Shown: positions 38,647 through 49,536 of the stretch, one piece after another
How positions within the stretch are numbered: position 1 is the first letter of the stretch
Layout of the letters: each line of letters starts with the position of its first letter
DNA from: Amblyomma americanum
Lineage: Eukaryota > Arthropoda > Arachnida > Ixodida > Ixodidae
Direction of reading: 5' to 3'
Assembly: GCF_052857255.1 (NCBI RefSeq)
Contig: NC_135504.1
Coordinates: 141,820,121-141,884,120 of the forward strand
DNA length: 64,000 nucleotides
Made by a program: the position numbers and the translations under genes
Notes under the pieces: generated by a model
The model's input: the letters and a program-made list of their open reading frames with translations, nothing else
Database searches by the model: none
Told to the model about the DNA's origin: nothing

Positions 38647-41600
38647 TTGGAGAAAGTCCGCGTCGGAGAAGGTCCGCGTTGGAGAAACTCCGCGTTGGAG
38701 AAACTACGTGTTGTAGAAACTCCGCTTTGGAGAAACTTCGCGTTGAAGAAACGGCGCGTTGGAGATTATCGGCGTTGGAGAAACTCCGCACTTGAAACAC
38801 ACCGCGCTGGAGAAACTCCGCGCTGGAGAAACTCCGCGATGGAGAACCTCCGCGACGGACAAACTCCGCGATGGAGAAATTCCACGTTGGAGAAAAGTCC
38901 GCTCTGGAGAAACTCTACGCTGAAGAAACTCCGCGCTAGAGCAACTCCGCGTTCGAGAAACTCCGCGCTGGAGAAACTCCGTGCTGCATAAAATCTGCGC
39001 TTGAGAAACTCCGGGCTGGAGAAACTCCGTGTTGGAGAAACTCCGCGCTGGAGAAACTTCGCGTTGGAGAAACTGCGCGTTGGAGAAACTCCGCGTTGGA
39101 GAAACTCCGCGTTGGAGAAACTCCGCGTTTGAGAAAGTCCGCGTTGGAGAAAGTCCGCGTTGGAGAATGTCCGCGATGGAGAAACTCCGCGCTGGAGAAA
39201 CTCCGTGGTGGGGAAACTTCGCGTAGGAGAAACGGCGCGTTGGAGAAGCTCCGCGTTGGAGAAACACCGCGCTTGAAACACACCGCGCTGGAGAAACTCC
39301 GCGTTGGAGAAAGTCCGCGTTGGAGAAGGTCCGCGTTGGAGAAAGTCTGCGTTGGAGAAAGTCCGCGCTGGAGAAACTCCGCGTTGAATAAACTCCGCGG
39401 TGGAGAAACTCCGCGATGAAGAAAGTCCGCAACGAACAAACTCCGCTATGGAGAAACTCCGCGTTGGAGAAAAGTCCGCTCTGGAGAAACTCTACGCTGG
39501 AGAAACTCGGCGCTATAGCAACTCCGCGTTGGAGAAACTCCGCGCTGGAGAAACTCCGTGCTGCATAAAATCTGCGCTGGAGAAACTCCGGGCTGGAGAA
39601 ACTCCGCGCTGGAGAAACTCCGTGCTGGACAAACTCCGCGATGAAAAAATTTCGCGCTGGAGAAACTCCGCGTTTGAGAAACTCCGAACTGGAGAAACTC
39701 CGCGATGGAGAAACTCCGCGCTGGAGAAACTCCGCGATGGAGACACTCCGCGCTGGAGAAACTGCGTGTTCGGGAAAATTCGCGTTGGAGAAACGGCGCG
39801 TTGGAGAAGCTCCGCGTTGGAGAAACTCCGCGCTTGAAACACACCGCGCTGGAGAAACTCCGCGTTGGAGAAGGTCCGCGTTGGAGAATGTCCGCGTTGG
39901 AGAAAGTCCGCGCTGGAGAAACTCCGCGTTGGATAAACTCCGCGCTGGAGAAACTCCGCGTTGGAGAAAGTCCGCGTCGGAGAAGGTCCGCGTTGGAGAA
40001 ACTCCGCGTTGGAGAAACTCCGTGTTGTAGAAACTCCGCTTTGGAGGAACTTCGCGTTGAAAAAACGGCGCGTTGGAGATTCTCCGCGTTGGAGAAACTC
40101 CGCACTTGAAACACACCGCGCTGGAGAAACTCCGCGTTGGAGAAAGTCCGCGTTTGAGAAGGTCCGCGTTGGAGAAAGTCCGCGTTGGAGAAAGTCCGCG
40201 TTGGAGAAACTCCGCGTTGAAGAAAGTCCGCGTTGGAGAAAGTCCGCGCTGGAGAAACTCCGCGTTGTATAAACTCCGCGATGAAGAAAGTCCGCGACGG
40301 ACAAACTCCGCGCTGGAGAAACTCCGTGTTGGGGAAACTTCGCGTTGGAGAAACGGTGCGTTGGAGAAGCTCCGCGTTGGAGAAACTGCGCGCTTGAAAC
40401 ACACCGCGCTGGAGAAACTCCGCGTTGGAGAAAGTCCGCGTTGGAGAAGGTCCGCGTTGGAGAAGGTCCGCGTTGGAGAAACTCCGCGTTGTATAAACTC
40501 CGCGCTGGAGAAACTCCGCGATGGAGAACCTCCGCGACGGACAAACTCCGCGATGGAGAAACTCCACGTTGGAGAAAAGTCCGCTCTGGAGAAACTCTAC
40601 GCTGAAGAAACTCCGCGCTAGAGCAACTCTGCGTTCGAGAAACTCCGCGCTGGAGAAACTCCGTGCTGCATAAAATCTGCGCTTCAGAAACTCCGGGCTG
40701 GAGAAACTCCGTGTTGGAGAAACTCCGCGCTGGAGAAACTTCGCGTTGGAGAAACTGCGCGTTAGAGAAACTCCGCGTTGGAGAAACTCCGCGTTGGAGA
40801 AACTCCGCGTTTGAGAAAGTCCACGTTGGAGAAAGTCCGCGTTGGAGAGTGCCCGCGATGGAGAAACTCCGCGCTGGAGAAACTCCGTGGTGGGGAAACT
40901 TCGCGTAGGAGAAACGGCGCGTTGGAGAAGCTCCGCGTTGGAGAAACACAGCGCTTGAAACACACCGCGCTGGAGAAACTCCGCGTTGGAGAAAGTCCGC
41001 GTTTGAGAAGGTCCGCGTTGGAGCAAGTCCGCGTTGGAGAAAGTCCGCGCTGGAGAAACTCCGCGTTGTATAAACTCCGCGATGGAGAAACTCCGCGTTG
41101 GAGAAAAGTCCGCTGTGGAGAAACTCTACGCTGGAGAAACTCCGCGCTATAGCAACTCCGCGTTGGAGAAACTCCGCGCTGGAGAAACTCCGTGCTGCAT
41201 AAAATCTGCGCTGGAGAAACTCCGGGCTGGAGAAACTCCGCGCTGGAGAAACTCCGTGCTGGACAAACTCCGCGCTGGAGAAACTCCGTGTTGGAGAAAC
41301 TCCGCGCTGGAGAAACTTCGCGTTGGAGAAACTGCGCGTTGGAGAAACTCCGCGTTGGAGAAACTCCGCGTTGGAGAAAGTCCGCGTTGGAGAGAGTCCG
41401 CGATGAAAAAATTTCGCGCTGGAGAAACTCCGCGTTTGAGAAACTCCGAACTGGAGAAACTCCGCGATGGAGAAACTCCGCGATGGAGACACTCCGCGCT
41501 GGAGAAACTGCGTGTTCGGGAAAATTCGCGTTGGAGAAACAGCGCGTTGGAGAAGCTCCGCGTTGGAGAAACTCCGCGCTTGAAACACACCGCGCTGGAG

Positions 41601-42050
41601 AAACTCCGCGTTGGAGAAGGTCCGCGTTGGAGAATGTCCGCGTTGGAGAAAGTCCGCGCTGGAGAAACTCCGCGTTGGATAAACTCCGCGCTGGAGAAAC
41701 TCCGCGTTGGAGAAAGTCCGCGTCGGAGAAGGTCCGCGTTGGAGAAACTCCGCGTTGGAGAAACTTCGCGTTGAAGAAACGGCGCGTTGGAGATTCTCCG
41801 CGTTGGAGAAACTCCGCACTTGAAACACACCGCGCTGGAGAAACTCCGCGTTGGAGAAAGTCCGCGTTTGAGAAGGTCCGCGTTGGAGAAAGTCCGCGTT
41901 GGAGAAACTCCGCGTTGTATAAACTCCGCGATGAAGAAAGTCCGCGACGGACAAACTCCGCGCTGGAGAAACTCCGTGTTGGGGAAACTTCGCGTTGGAG
42001 AAACGGTGCGTTGGAGAAGCTCCGCGTTGGAGAAACTCCGCGCTTGAAAC
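38647..42050 (+). repeat. 3.5-kb higher-order repeat, last central copy
   Basis: Matches the preceding block at +3,444 bp (35,956 to 39,400), +3,428 bp (36,533 to 39,961) and +3,540 bp (37,123 to 40,663; 37,652 to 41,192). Near 38,810 it lacks 272 bp (17 units) present in its distant copy at about 50,229-50,500. It ends at the transition into the second family-I block. Confidence 0.78.
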
Positions 42051-42279
42051 ACACCGCGCTGGAGAAACTCCGCGTTGGAGAAAGTCCGCGTTGGAGAAGG
42101 TCCGCGTTGGAGAAATTCCGCGTTGGAGAAAGTCCGCGCTGGAGAAACTCCGCGTTGTATAAACTCCGCGCTGGAGAAACTCCGCGATGAAGAAAGTCCG
42201 CGACGGTCAGACTCCGCGATGGAGAAACTCCGCGTTGGAGAAAAGTCCGCTCTGGAGAAACTCTACGCTGGAGAAACTC

Positions 42280-42298
42280 CGCGCTGGAGCAGCAACTC
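42280..42298 (+). repeat. 19-bp unit with GCA insertion
   Basis: The usual CGCGCTGGAGCAACTC unit appears as CGCGCTGGAGCAGCAACTC, a 3-bp GCA gain that looks like a slippage product. Its only other occurrence is at 54,018-54,036 in duplicated segment D. Confidence 0.9.
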
Positions 42299-42958
42299 CG
42301 CGTTGGAGAAACTCTGCGCTGGAGAAACTCTGTGCTGCATAAAATCTGCGCTGGAGAAACTCCGGGCTGGAGAAACTCCGCGCTGGAGAAACTCCGTGCT
42401 GGACAAACTCCGCGCTGGAGAAACTTCGCGTTGGAGAAACTGCGCGTTGGAGAAACTCCGCGTTGGAGAAATTCCGCGTTGGAGAAAGTCCGCGTTGGAG
42501 AAATTCCGCGTTGGAGAGAGTCTGCGATGGAGAAATTCCGCGCTGGAGAAACTCCGCGTTTGAGAAACTCCGAACTCTAGAAACTCCGCGATGGAGACAC
42601 TCCGCGCTGGAGAAACTCCGCGTTGGAGAAAGTCCGCGTCGGAGAAGGTCCGCGGTGGAGAAAGTCCGCGTTGGAGAAACTTCGCATTGAAGAAACGGCG
42701 CGTCGGAGATTCTCCGCGTTGGAGAAACTCCGCACTTGAAACACACCGCGCTGGAGAAACTCCGCGTTGGAGAAAGTCCGCGTTTGAGAAACTCCGAACT
42801 GGAGAAGCTCCGTGCTCGAGATACTCCGCGGTGGAGAAACTCCGCGCTGGAGAAACTCCTTGTTGGAAAAACTCTGTGTTGGAGAAATTCCGCCTTGGAG
42901 AACCTTCGCTTTGAAGAAACGGAGCGTTGGAGAAACTCCGCGTTAGAGAAACTCCGCG

Positions 42959-43323
42959 CTTGAAACACACCGCGCTGGAGAAACTCCGCGTTAGAGAAAG
43001 TCCGCGTCGGAGAAGGTCCGCGTTGGAGAAAGTCCGCGTTGGAGAAAATCCGTGTTGTGGAAGCTCCGCCTTGGAGAAACTTCGCGTTGAAGAAACGGCG
43101 CGTTGGAGAAACTCCGCGTTCGAGAAACTCCGCGCTTGAAACACACCGCGCTGGTGAAACTCCGCGTTGGAGAAAGTCCGCGTCGGAGAAGGTCCGCGTT
43201 GGAGAAACTCCGCGTTGGAGAAACTACGTGTTGTAGAAACTCCGCTTTGGAGACACTTCGCGTTGAAGAAACGGCGCGTTGGAGATTATCCGCGTTGGAG
43301 AAACTCCGCACTTGAAACACACC
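42959..43323 (+). repeat. 176-bp (11-unit) triplet, copy 5
   Basis: Markers at 42,959, 43,135 and 43,311, spaced 176 bp. This triplet is duplicated at 54,695 inside the large 11.7-kb-displaced duplication, including the shared GTTGTGGAAGCTCC and GGAGACACTTCG variants. Confidence 0.85.
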
Positions 43324-44800
43324 GCGCTGGAGAAACTCCGCGTTGGAGAAAGTCCGCGTTGGAGAAGGTCCGCGTTGGAGAAAGTCCGCGTTGGAGAAAG
43401 TCCGCGTTGGAGAAACTCCGCGTTGAAGAAAGTCCGCGTTGGAGAAAGTCCGCGCTGGAGAAACTCCGCGTTGTATAAACTCCGCGATGAAGAAAGTCCG
43501 CGACGGACAAACTTCGCGATGGAGAAACTCCGCGTTGGAGAAAAGTCCGCTCTGGAGAAACTCTACGCTGGAGAAACTCCGCGATGGAGACACTCCGCGC
43601 TGGAGGAACTCCGCGCTGGAGAAACTCCGCGCTGGAGAAACTCCGTGTTGGGGAAACTTCGCGTTGGAGAAACGGTGCGTTGGAGAAGCTCCGCGTTGGA
43701 GAAACTCCGCGCTTGAAACACACCACGCTGGAGAAACTCCGCGTTGGAGAAAGTCCGCGTTGGAGAAAGTCCGCGTTGGAGAAAGTCCGCGCTGGAGAAA
43801 CTCCGCGTTGTATAAACTCCGCGGTGGAGAAACTCCGCGATGAAGAAAGTCCGCAACGAACAAACTCCGCGATGGAGAAACTCCGCGTTGGAGAAAAGTC
43901 CGCTCTGGAGAAACTCTACGCTGGAGAAACTCCGCGCTGGAGCAACTCCGCGTTGGAGAAACTCCGCGCTGGAGAAACTCCGTGCTGCATAAAATCTGCG
44001 CTGGAGAAACTCCGAGCTGGAAAAACTCCGCGCTGGAGAAACTCCGTGCTGGACAAACTCCGCGCTGGAGAAACTTCGCGTTGGAGAAACTGCGCGTTGG
44101 AGAAACTCCGCGTTGGAGAAACTCCGCGTTGGAGAAAGTCCGCGTTGGAGAAATTCCGCGTTGGAGAGAGTCTGCGATGGCGAAATTCCGCGCTGGAGAA
44201 ACTCCGCGTTTGAGATACTCCGAACTCTAGAAACTCCGCGATGGAGACACTCCGCGCTGGAGAAACTCCGCGTTGGAGAAAGTCCGCTTTGGAGAAGATC
44301 CGCGTTGGAGAAAGTCCGCGTTGGAGAAAGTCCGCGTTGGAGAAATTCCGCGTTGGAGAGAGTCTGCGATGGAGAAATTGCGCGCTGGAGAAACTCCGCG
44401 TTTGAGAAACTCCGAACTCTAGAAACTCCGCGATGGAGACACTCCGAGCTGGAGAAACTCCGCGTTGGAGAAAGTCCGCGTCGGAGAAGGTCCGCGGTGG
44501 AGAAAGTCCGCGTTGGAGAAACTTCGCATTGAAGAAACGGCGCGTCGGAGATTCTCCGCGTTGGAGAAACTCCGCGCTTGAAACACACCGCGCTGGAGAA
44601 ACTCCGCGTTGGAGAAAGTCCGCGTTTGAGAAATTCCGAACTGGAGAAGCTCCGCGCTCGAGATACTCCGCGGTGGAGAAACTCCGCGCTGGAGAAACTC
44701 CGTGTTGGAAAAACTCTGTGTTGGAGAAATTTCGCCTTGGAGAAACTTCGCTTTGAAGAAACGGCGCGTTGGAGAAACTCCGCGTTAGAGAAACTCCGCG

Positions 44801-44989
44801 CTTGAAACACACCGCGCTGGAGAAACTCCGCGTTAGAGAAAGTCCGCGTCGGAGAAGGTCCGCGTTGGAGAAAGTCCGCGTTGGAGAAAATCCGTGTTGT
44901 AGAAGCTCCGCCTTGGAGAAACTTCGCGTTGAAGAAACGGCGCGTTGGAGAAACTCCGCGTTCGAGAAACTCCGCGCTTGAAACACACC
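44801..44989 (+). repeat. 176-bp (11-unit) pair
   Basis: Markers at 44,801 and 44,977 are 176 bp apart; the third period is interrupted near 45,085, where the sequence switches to a GTTGTATAAACTCC block. The intact triplet equivalent is at 56,537. Confidence 0.8.
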
Positions 44990-45085
44990 GCGCTGGAGAA
45001 ACTCCGCGTTGGAGAAAGTCCGCGTCGGAGAAGGTCCGCGTTGGAGAAACTCCGCGTTGAAGAAACTCCGTGTTGTAGAAACTCC

Positions 45086-46447
45086 GCGTTGTATAAACTC
45101 CGCGCTGGAGAAACTCCGCGATGAAGAAAGTCCGCGACGGACAAACTCCGCGATGGAGAAACTCCGCGTTGGAGAAAGTCCGCGTTGGAGAAAGTCCGCG
45201 TTGGTGAGAGTCCGCGATGGAGAAACTCCGCGCTGGAGAAACTACGCGTTTGAGAAACTCCGAACTGGAGAAACTCCGCGATGGAGACAATCCGCGCTGG
45301 AGAAACTCCGCGCTGAAGAAACTCCGTGTAGGAGAAACTCCGTGTTGGAGAAACTCCGCGTTGGAGAAACTCCGCTTTGGAGAAAGTCCGCGTTGGAGAA
45401 AGTCCGCGTTGGAGAGTCCGCGATGGAGAAACTCCGCGCTGGAGAAAAATCGGGCTGGAGAAACTCCGCGCTGGAGAAACTCCGTGTTGGAGACACTCTG
45501 TGTTGGAGAAATTCCGCCTTGCAGAAACTTCGCTTTGAAGAAACGGCGCGTTGGAGAAACTCCGCGTTAGAGAAACTCCGCGCTTGAAACACACCGCGCT
45601 GGAGAAACTCCGCGTTAGAGAAAGTCCGCGTCGGAGAAGGTCCGCGTTGGAGAAAGTCCGCGTTGGAGAAAATCCGTGTTGTAGAAACTCCGCCTTGGAG
45701 AAACTTCGCGTTGAAGAAACGGCGCGTTGGAGAAAAGTCCGCTCTGGAGAAACTCTACGCTGGAGAAACTCCGCGCTGGAGCAACTCCGCGTTGGAGAAA
45801 CTCCGCGCTGGAGAAACTCCGTGCTGCATAAAATCTGCGCTGGAGAAACTCCGGGCTGGAGAAACTCCGCGCTGGAGAAACTCCGTGCTGGACAAACTCC
45901 GCGCTGGAGAAACTTCGCGTTGGAGAAACTGCGCGTTGGAGAAACTCTGCGTTGGAGAAACTCCGCGTTGGAGAAAGTCCGCGTTGGAGAAATTCCGCGT
46001 TGGAGAGAGTCTGCGATGGCGTAATTCCGCGCTGGAGAAACTCCGCGTTTGAGATACTCCGAACTCTAGAAACTCCGCGATGGAGACACTCCGCGCTGGA
46101 GAAACTCCGCGTTGGAGAAAGTCCGCTTTGGAGAAGATCCGCGTTGGAGAAAGTCCGCGTTGGAGAAAGTCCGCGTTGGAGAAACTCCGCGTTGAAGAAA
46201 GTCCGCGTTGGAGAAAGTCCGCGCTGGAGAAACTCCGCGTTGTATAAACTCCGCGATGAAGAAAGTCCGCGACGGACAAACTCCGCGATGGAGAAACTCC
46301 GCGTTGGAGAAAAGACCGCTCTGGAAAAACTCTACACTGGAGAAACTCCGCGCTGTAGCAACTCCGCGTTGGAGCAACTCCGCGCTGGAGAAACTCCGTG
46401 CTGGACAAACTCCGCGCTGGAGAAACTCCGTGTTGGAGAAACTCCGA
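45086..46447 (+). repeat. Duplicated segment E, left copy (1.36 kb)
   Basis: Matches 47,278-48,639 at exactly +2,192 bp throughout. Shared rare units: GTTGGTGAGAGTCC, a 14-bp GGAGAGTCC unit (45,405-45,418) and a 17-bp GGAGAAAAATCGGG unit. One difference is GGAGACACTCTG (left) against GGAGAAACTCTG (right). Confidence 0.86.
45405..45418 (+). repeat. 14-bp unit (2-bp deletion), module founder
   Basis: CGCGTTGGAGAGTC, two bases shorter than CGCGTTGGAGAGAGTC. It recurs at 47,597-47,610, 59,765-59,778 and, with one substitution, 62,021-62,034, always followed closely by a 17-bp GGAGAAAAATC unit, so it tags one amplified module. Confidence 0.88.
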
Positions 46448-46832
46448 ACTCTAGAAACTCCGCGATGGAGACACTCCGCGCTGGAGAAACTCCGCGTTGG
46501 AGAAAGTCCGCGTCGGAGAAGGTCCGCGGTGGAGAAAGTCCGCGTTGGAGAAACTTCGCATTGAAGAAACGGCGCGTCGGAGATTCTCCGCGTTGGAGAA
46601 ACTCCGCACTTGAAACACACCGCGCTGGAGAAACTCCGCGTTGGAGAAAGTCCGCGTTTGAGAAATTCCGAACTGGAGAAGCTCCGCGCTCGAGATACTC
46701 CGCGGTGGAGAAACTCCGCGCTGGAGAAACTCCGTGTTGGAAAAACTCTGTGTTGGAGAAATTTCGCCTTGGAGAAACTTCGCTTTGAAGAAACGGCGCG
46801 TTGGAGAAACTCCGCGTTAGAGAAACTCCGCG

Positions 46833-47197
46833 CTTGAAACACACCGCGCTGGAGAAACTCCGCGTTAGAGAAAGTCCGCGTCGGAGAAGGTCCGCGTTGG
46901 AGAAAGTCCGCGTTGGAGAAAATCCGTGTTGTAGAAGCTCCGCCTTGGAGAAACTTCGCGTTGAAGAAACGGCGCGTTGGAGAAACTCCGCGTTCGAGAA
47001 ACTCCGCGCTTGAAACACACCGCGCTGGAGAAACTCCGCGTTGGAGAAAGTCCGCGTCGGAGAAGGTCCGCGTTGGAGAAACTCCGCGTTGAAGAAACTC
47101 CGTGTTGTAGAAACTCCGCTTTGGAGAAACTTCGCGTTGAAGAAACGGCGCGTTGGAGATTATCCGCGTTGGAGAAACTCCGCACTTGAAACACTCC
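46833..47197 (+). repeat. 176-bp (11-unit) triplet, copy 6
   Basis: Markers at 46,833, 47,009 and 47,185, spaced 176 bp, the last with CACTCC. Closely matches the triplet at 58,089 (displacement 11,256 bp). Confidence 0.85.
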
Positions 47198-47277
47198 GCG
47201 TTGGAGAAATTCCGCGTTGGATAAGGTCCGCGTTGGAGAAAGTCCGCGTTGGAGAAAGTCCGCGCTGGAGAAACTCC

Positions 47278-48639
47278 GCGTTGTATAAACTCCGCGCTGG
47301 AGAAACTCCGCGATGAAGAAAGTCCGCGACGGACAAACTCCGCGATGGAGAAACTCCGCGTTGGAGAAAGTCCGCGTTGGAGAAAGTCCGCGTTGGTGAG
47401 AGTCCGCGATGGAGAAACTCCGCGCTGGAGAAACTACGCGTTTGAGAAACTCCGAACTGGAGAAACTCCGCGATGGAGACAATCCGCGCTGGAGAAACTC
47501 CGCGCTGAAGAAACTCCGTGTAGGAGAAACTCCGTGTTGGAGAAACTCCGCGTTGGAGAAACTCCGCTTTGGAGAAAGTCCGCGTTGGAGAAAGTCCGCG
47601 TTGGAGAGTCCGCGATGGAGAAACTCCGCGCTGGAGAAAAATCGGGCTGGAGAAACTCCGCGCTGGAGAAACTCCGTGTTGGAGAAACTCTGTGTTGGAG
47701 AAATTCCGCCTTGCAGAAACTTCGCTTTGAAGAAACGGCGCGTTGGAGAAACTCCGCGTTAGAGAAACTCCGCGCTTGAAACACACCGCGCTGGAGAAAC
47801 TCCGCGTTAGAGAAAGTCCGCGTCGGAGAAGGTCCGCGTTGGAGAAAGTCCGCGTTGGAGAAAATCCGTGTTGTAGAAACTCCGCCTTGGAGAAACTTCG
47901 CGTTGAAGAAACGGCGCGTTGGAGAAAAGTCCGCTCTGGAGAAACTCTACGCTGGAGAAACTCCGCGCTGGAGCAACTCCGCGTTGGAGAAACTCCGCGC
48001 TGGAGAAACTCCGTGCTGCATAAAATCTGCGCTGGAGAAACTCCGGGCTGGAGAAACTCCGCGCTGGAGAAACTCCGTGCTGGACAAACTCCGCGCTGGA
48101 GAAACTTCGCGTTGGAGAAACTGCGCGTTGGAGAAACTCCGCGTTGGAGAAACTCCGCGTTGGAGAAAGTCCGCGTTGGAGAAATTCCGCGTTGGAGAGA
48201 GTCTGCGATGGCGTAATTCCGCGCTGGAGAAACTCCGCGTTTGAGATACTCCGAACTCTAGAAACTCCGCGATGGAGACACTCCGCACTGGAGAAACTCC
48301 GCGTTGGAGAAAGTCCGCTTTGGAGAAGATCCGCGTTGGAGAAAGTCCGCGTTGGAGAAAGTCCGCGTTGGAGAAACTCCGCGTTGAAGAAAGTCCGCGT
48401 TGGAGAAAGTCCGCGCTGGAGAAACTCCGCGTTGTATAAACTCCGCGATGAAGAAAGTCCGCGACGGACAAACTCCGCGATGGAGAAACTCCGCGTTGGA
48501 GAAAAGACCGCTCTGGAAAAACTCTACACTGGAGAAACTCCGCGCTGTAGCAACTCCGCGTTGGAGCAACTCCGCGCTGGAGAAACTCCGTGCTGGACAA
48601 ACTCCGCGCTGGAGAAACTCCGTGTTGGAGAAACTCCGC
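47278..48639 (+). repeat. Duplicated segment E, right copy
   Basis: Counterpart of 45,086-46,447. It diverges at 48,639, where the left copy jumps to a CGAACTCTAG unit and this copy continues CGCGCTGG. Confidence 0.86.
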
Positions 48640-49536
48640 GCTGGAGAAACTTCGCGTTGGAGAAACTGCGCGCTGGAGAAACTTCGCTTTGAAGAAACGG
48701 CGCGTTGGAGAAACTCCGCGTTAGAGAAACTCCGCGCTTGAAACACACCGCGCTGGAGAAACTCCGCGTTGGAGAAAGTCCGCGTCGGAGAAGGTCCGCG
48801 TTGGAGAAAGTCCGCGTTGGAGAAAATCCGTGATGTAGAAACTCCGCCTTGGAGAAACTTCGCGTTGAAGAAACGGCGCGTTGAGATACTCCGCGTTGGA
48901 GAAACTACGCGCTTGAAACACACCGCGCTGGAGAAACTCCGCGTTGGAGAAAGTCCGCGTTGGAGAAGGTCCGCGTTGGAGAAAGTCCGCGTTGGAGAAA
49001 GTCCGCGTTGGAGAAAGTCCGCGCTGGAGAAACTCCGCGTTGGAGAAAGTCCGCGCTGGAGAAACTCCGCGTTGTATAAACTCTGCGCTGGAGAAACTCC
49101 GCGATGGAGAACCTCCGCGACGGACAAACTCCGCGGTGGAGAAACTCCGCGTTGGAGAAAAGTCAGCTCTGGAGAAACTCTACGCTGAAGAAACTCCGCG
49201 CTAGAGCAACTCCGCGTTCGAGAAACTCCGTGCTGCATAAAATATGCGCTGGAGAAACTCCGGGCTGGAGAAACTCCGTGTTGGAGAAACTCCGCGCTGG
49301 AGAAACTTCACGTTGGAGAAACTGCGCGTTGGAGAAACTCCGCGTTGGAGAAAGTCCGCGTTGGAGAAAGTCCGCGTTGGAGAGTGTCCGCGATGGAGAA
49401 ACTCCGCGCTGGAGAAACTCCGTGGTGGGGAAACTTCGCGTAGGAGAAACGGCGCGTTGGAGAAGCTCCGCGTTGGAGAAACACCGCGCTTGAAACACAC
49501 CGCGCTGGAGAAACTCCGCGTTGGAGAAAGTCCGCG
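47358..49536 (+). repeat. Duplicated segment F, left copy (2.2 kb)
   Basis: Matches 59,526-61,704 at exactly +12,168 bp, with only scattered single-base differences (for example CCGCACTGG at 48,294 against CCGCGCTGG). It contains the GTTGGTGAGAGTCC module and the family I-to-II boundary near 48.9 kb. Confidence 0.88.

Larger units (their letters stand above)
8400..42050 (+). repeat. Sub-family II domain, central
   Basis: Defined by recurring diagnostic units: GTGGTGGGGAAACTT followed by CGCGTAGGAGAAACGG (first near 8930), GGAGAACCTCC (first near 8590), CGCGATGAAAAAATTT (first at 10393) and CGTGTTCGGGAAAATT. CTCGAGATAC is absent here. Short family-I-like islands occur at about 12,365-13,640, 21,145-21,795, 25,755-26,405 and 29,903-30,550, where CTCTAGAAAC and GTGATGTAGAAAC units return. 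The domain is organised into 1.7-kb and then 3.5-4.6-kb higher-order repeats, listed separately. Boundaries are good to a few hundred bases. Confidence 0.75.
38373..45084 (+). repeat. Large duplicated segment D, left copy (6.7 kb)
   Basis: Matches 49,791-56,820. The displacement runs 11,418, 11,690, 11,674, 11,738 and 11,736 bp, i.e. steps of 17 units, 1 unit, 4 units and a 2-bp deletion. Rare variants are shared, including a 19-bp unit at 42,280-42,298, GACGGTCAGACTCC near 42,205 and GGAGACACTTCG near 43,250. It spans the family II-to-I boundary, so that boundary is copied too. The match stops at 45,084, where this copy jumps to GTTGTATAAAC and the other continues with GCTTTGGAG. Confidence 0.88.
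42050..48900 (+). repeat. Sub-family I domain, second block
   Basis: CTCGAGATAC units return (near 42,820, 44,655 and 46,690) together with CTCTAGAAAC units and 176-bp CTTGAAACACACC series, while the AAAAAATTT and GTGGTGGGGAAAC units disappear. The left boundary follows a GACGGTCAGACTCC variant near 42,205. The right boundary precedes the GGAGAACCTCC unit near 49,107. Confidence 0.72.
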
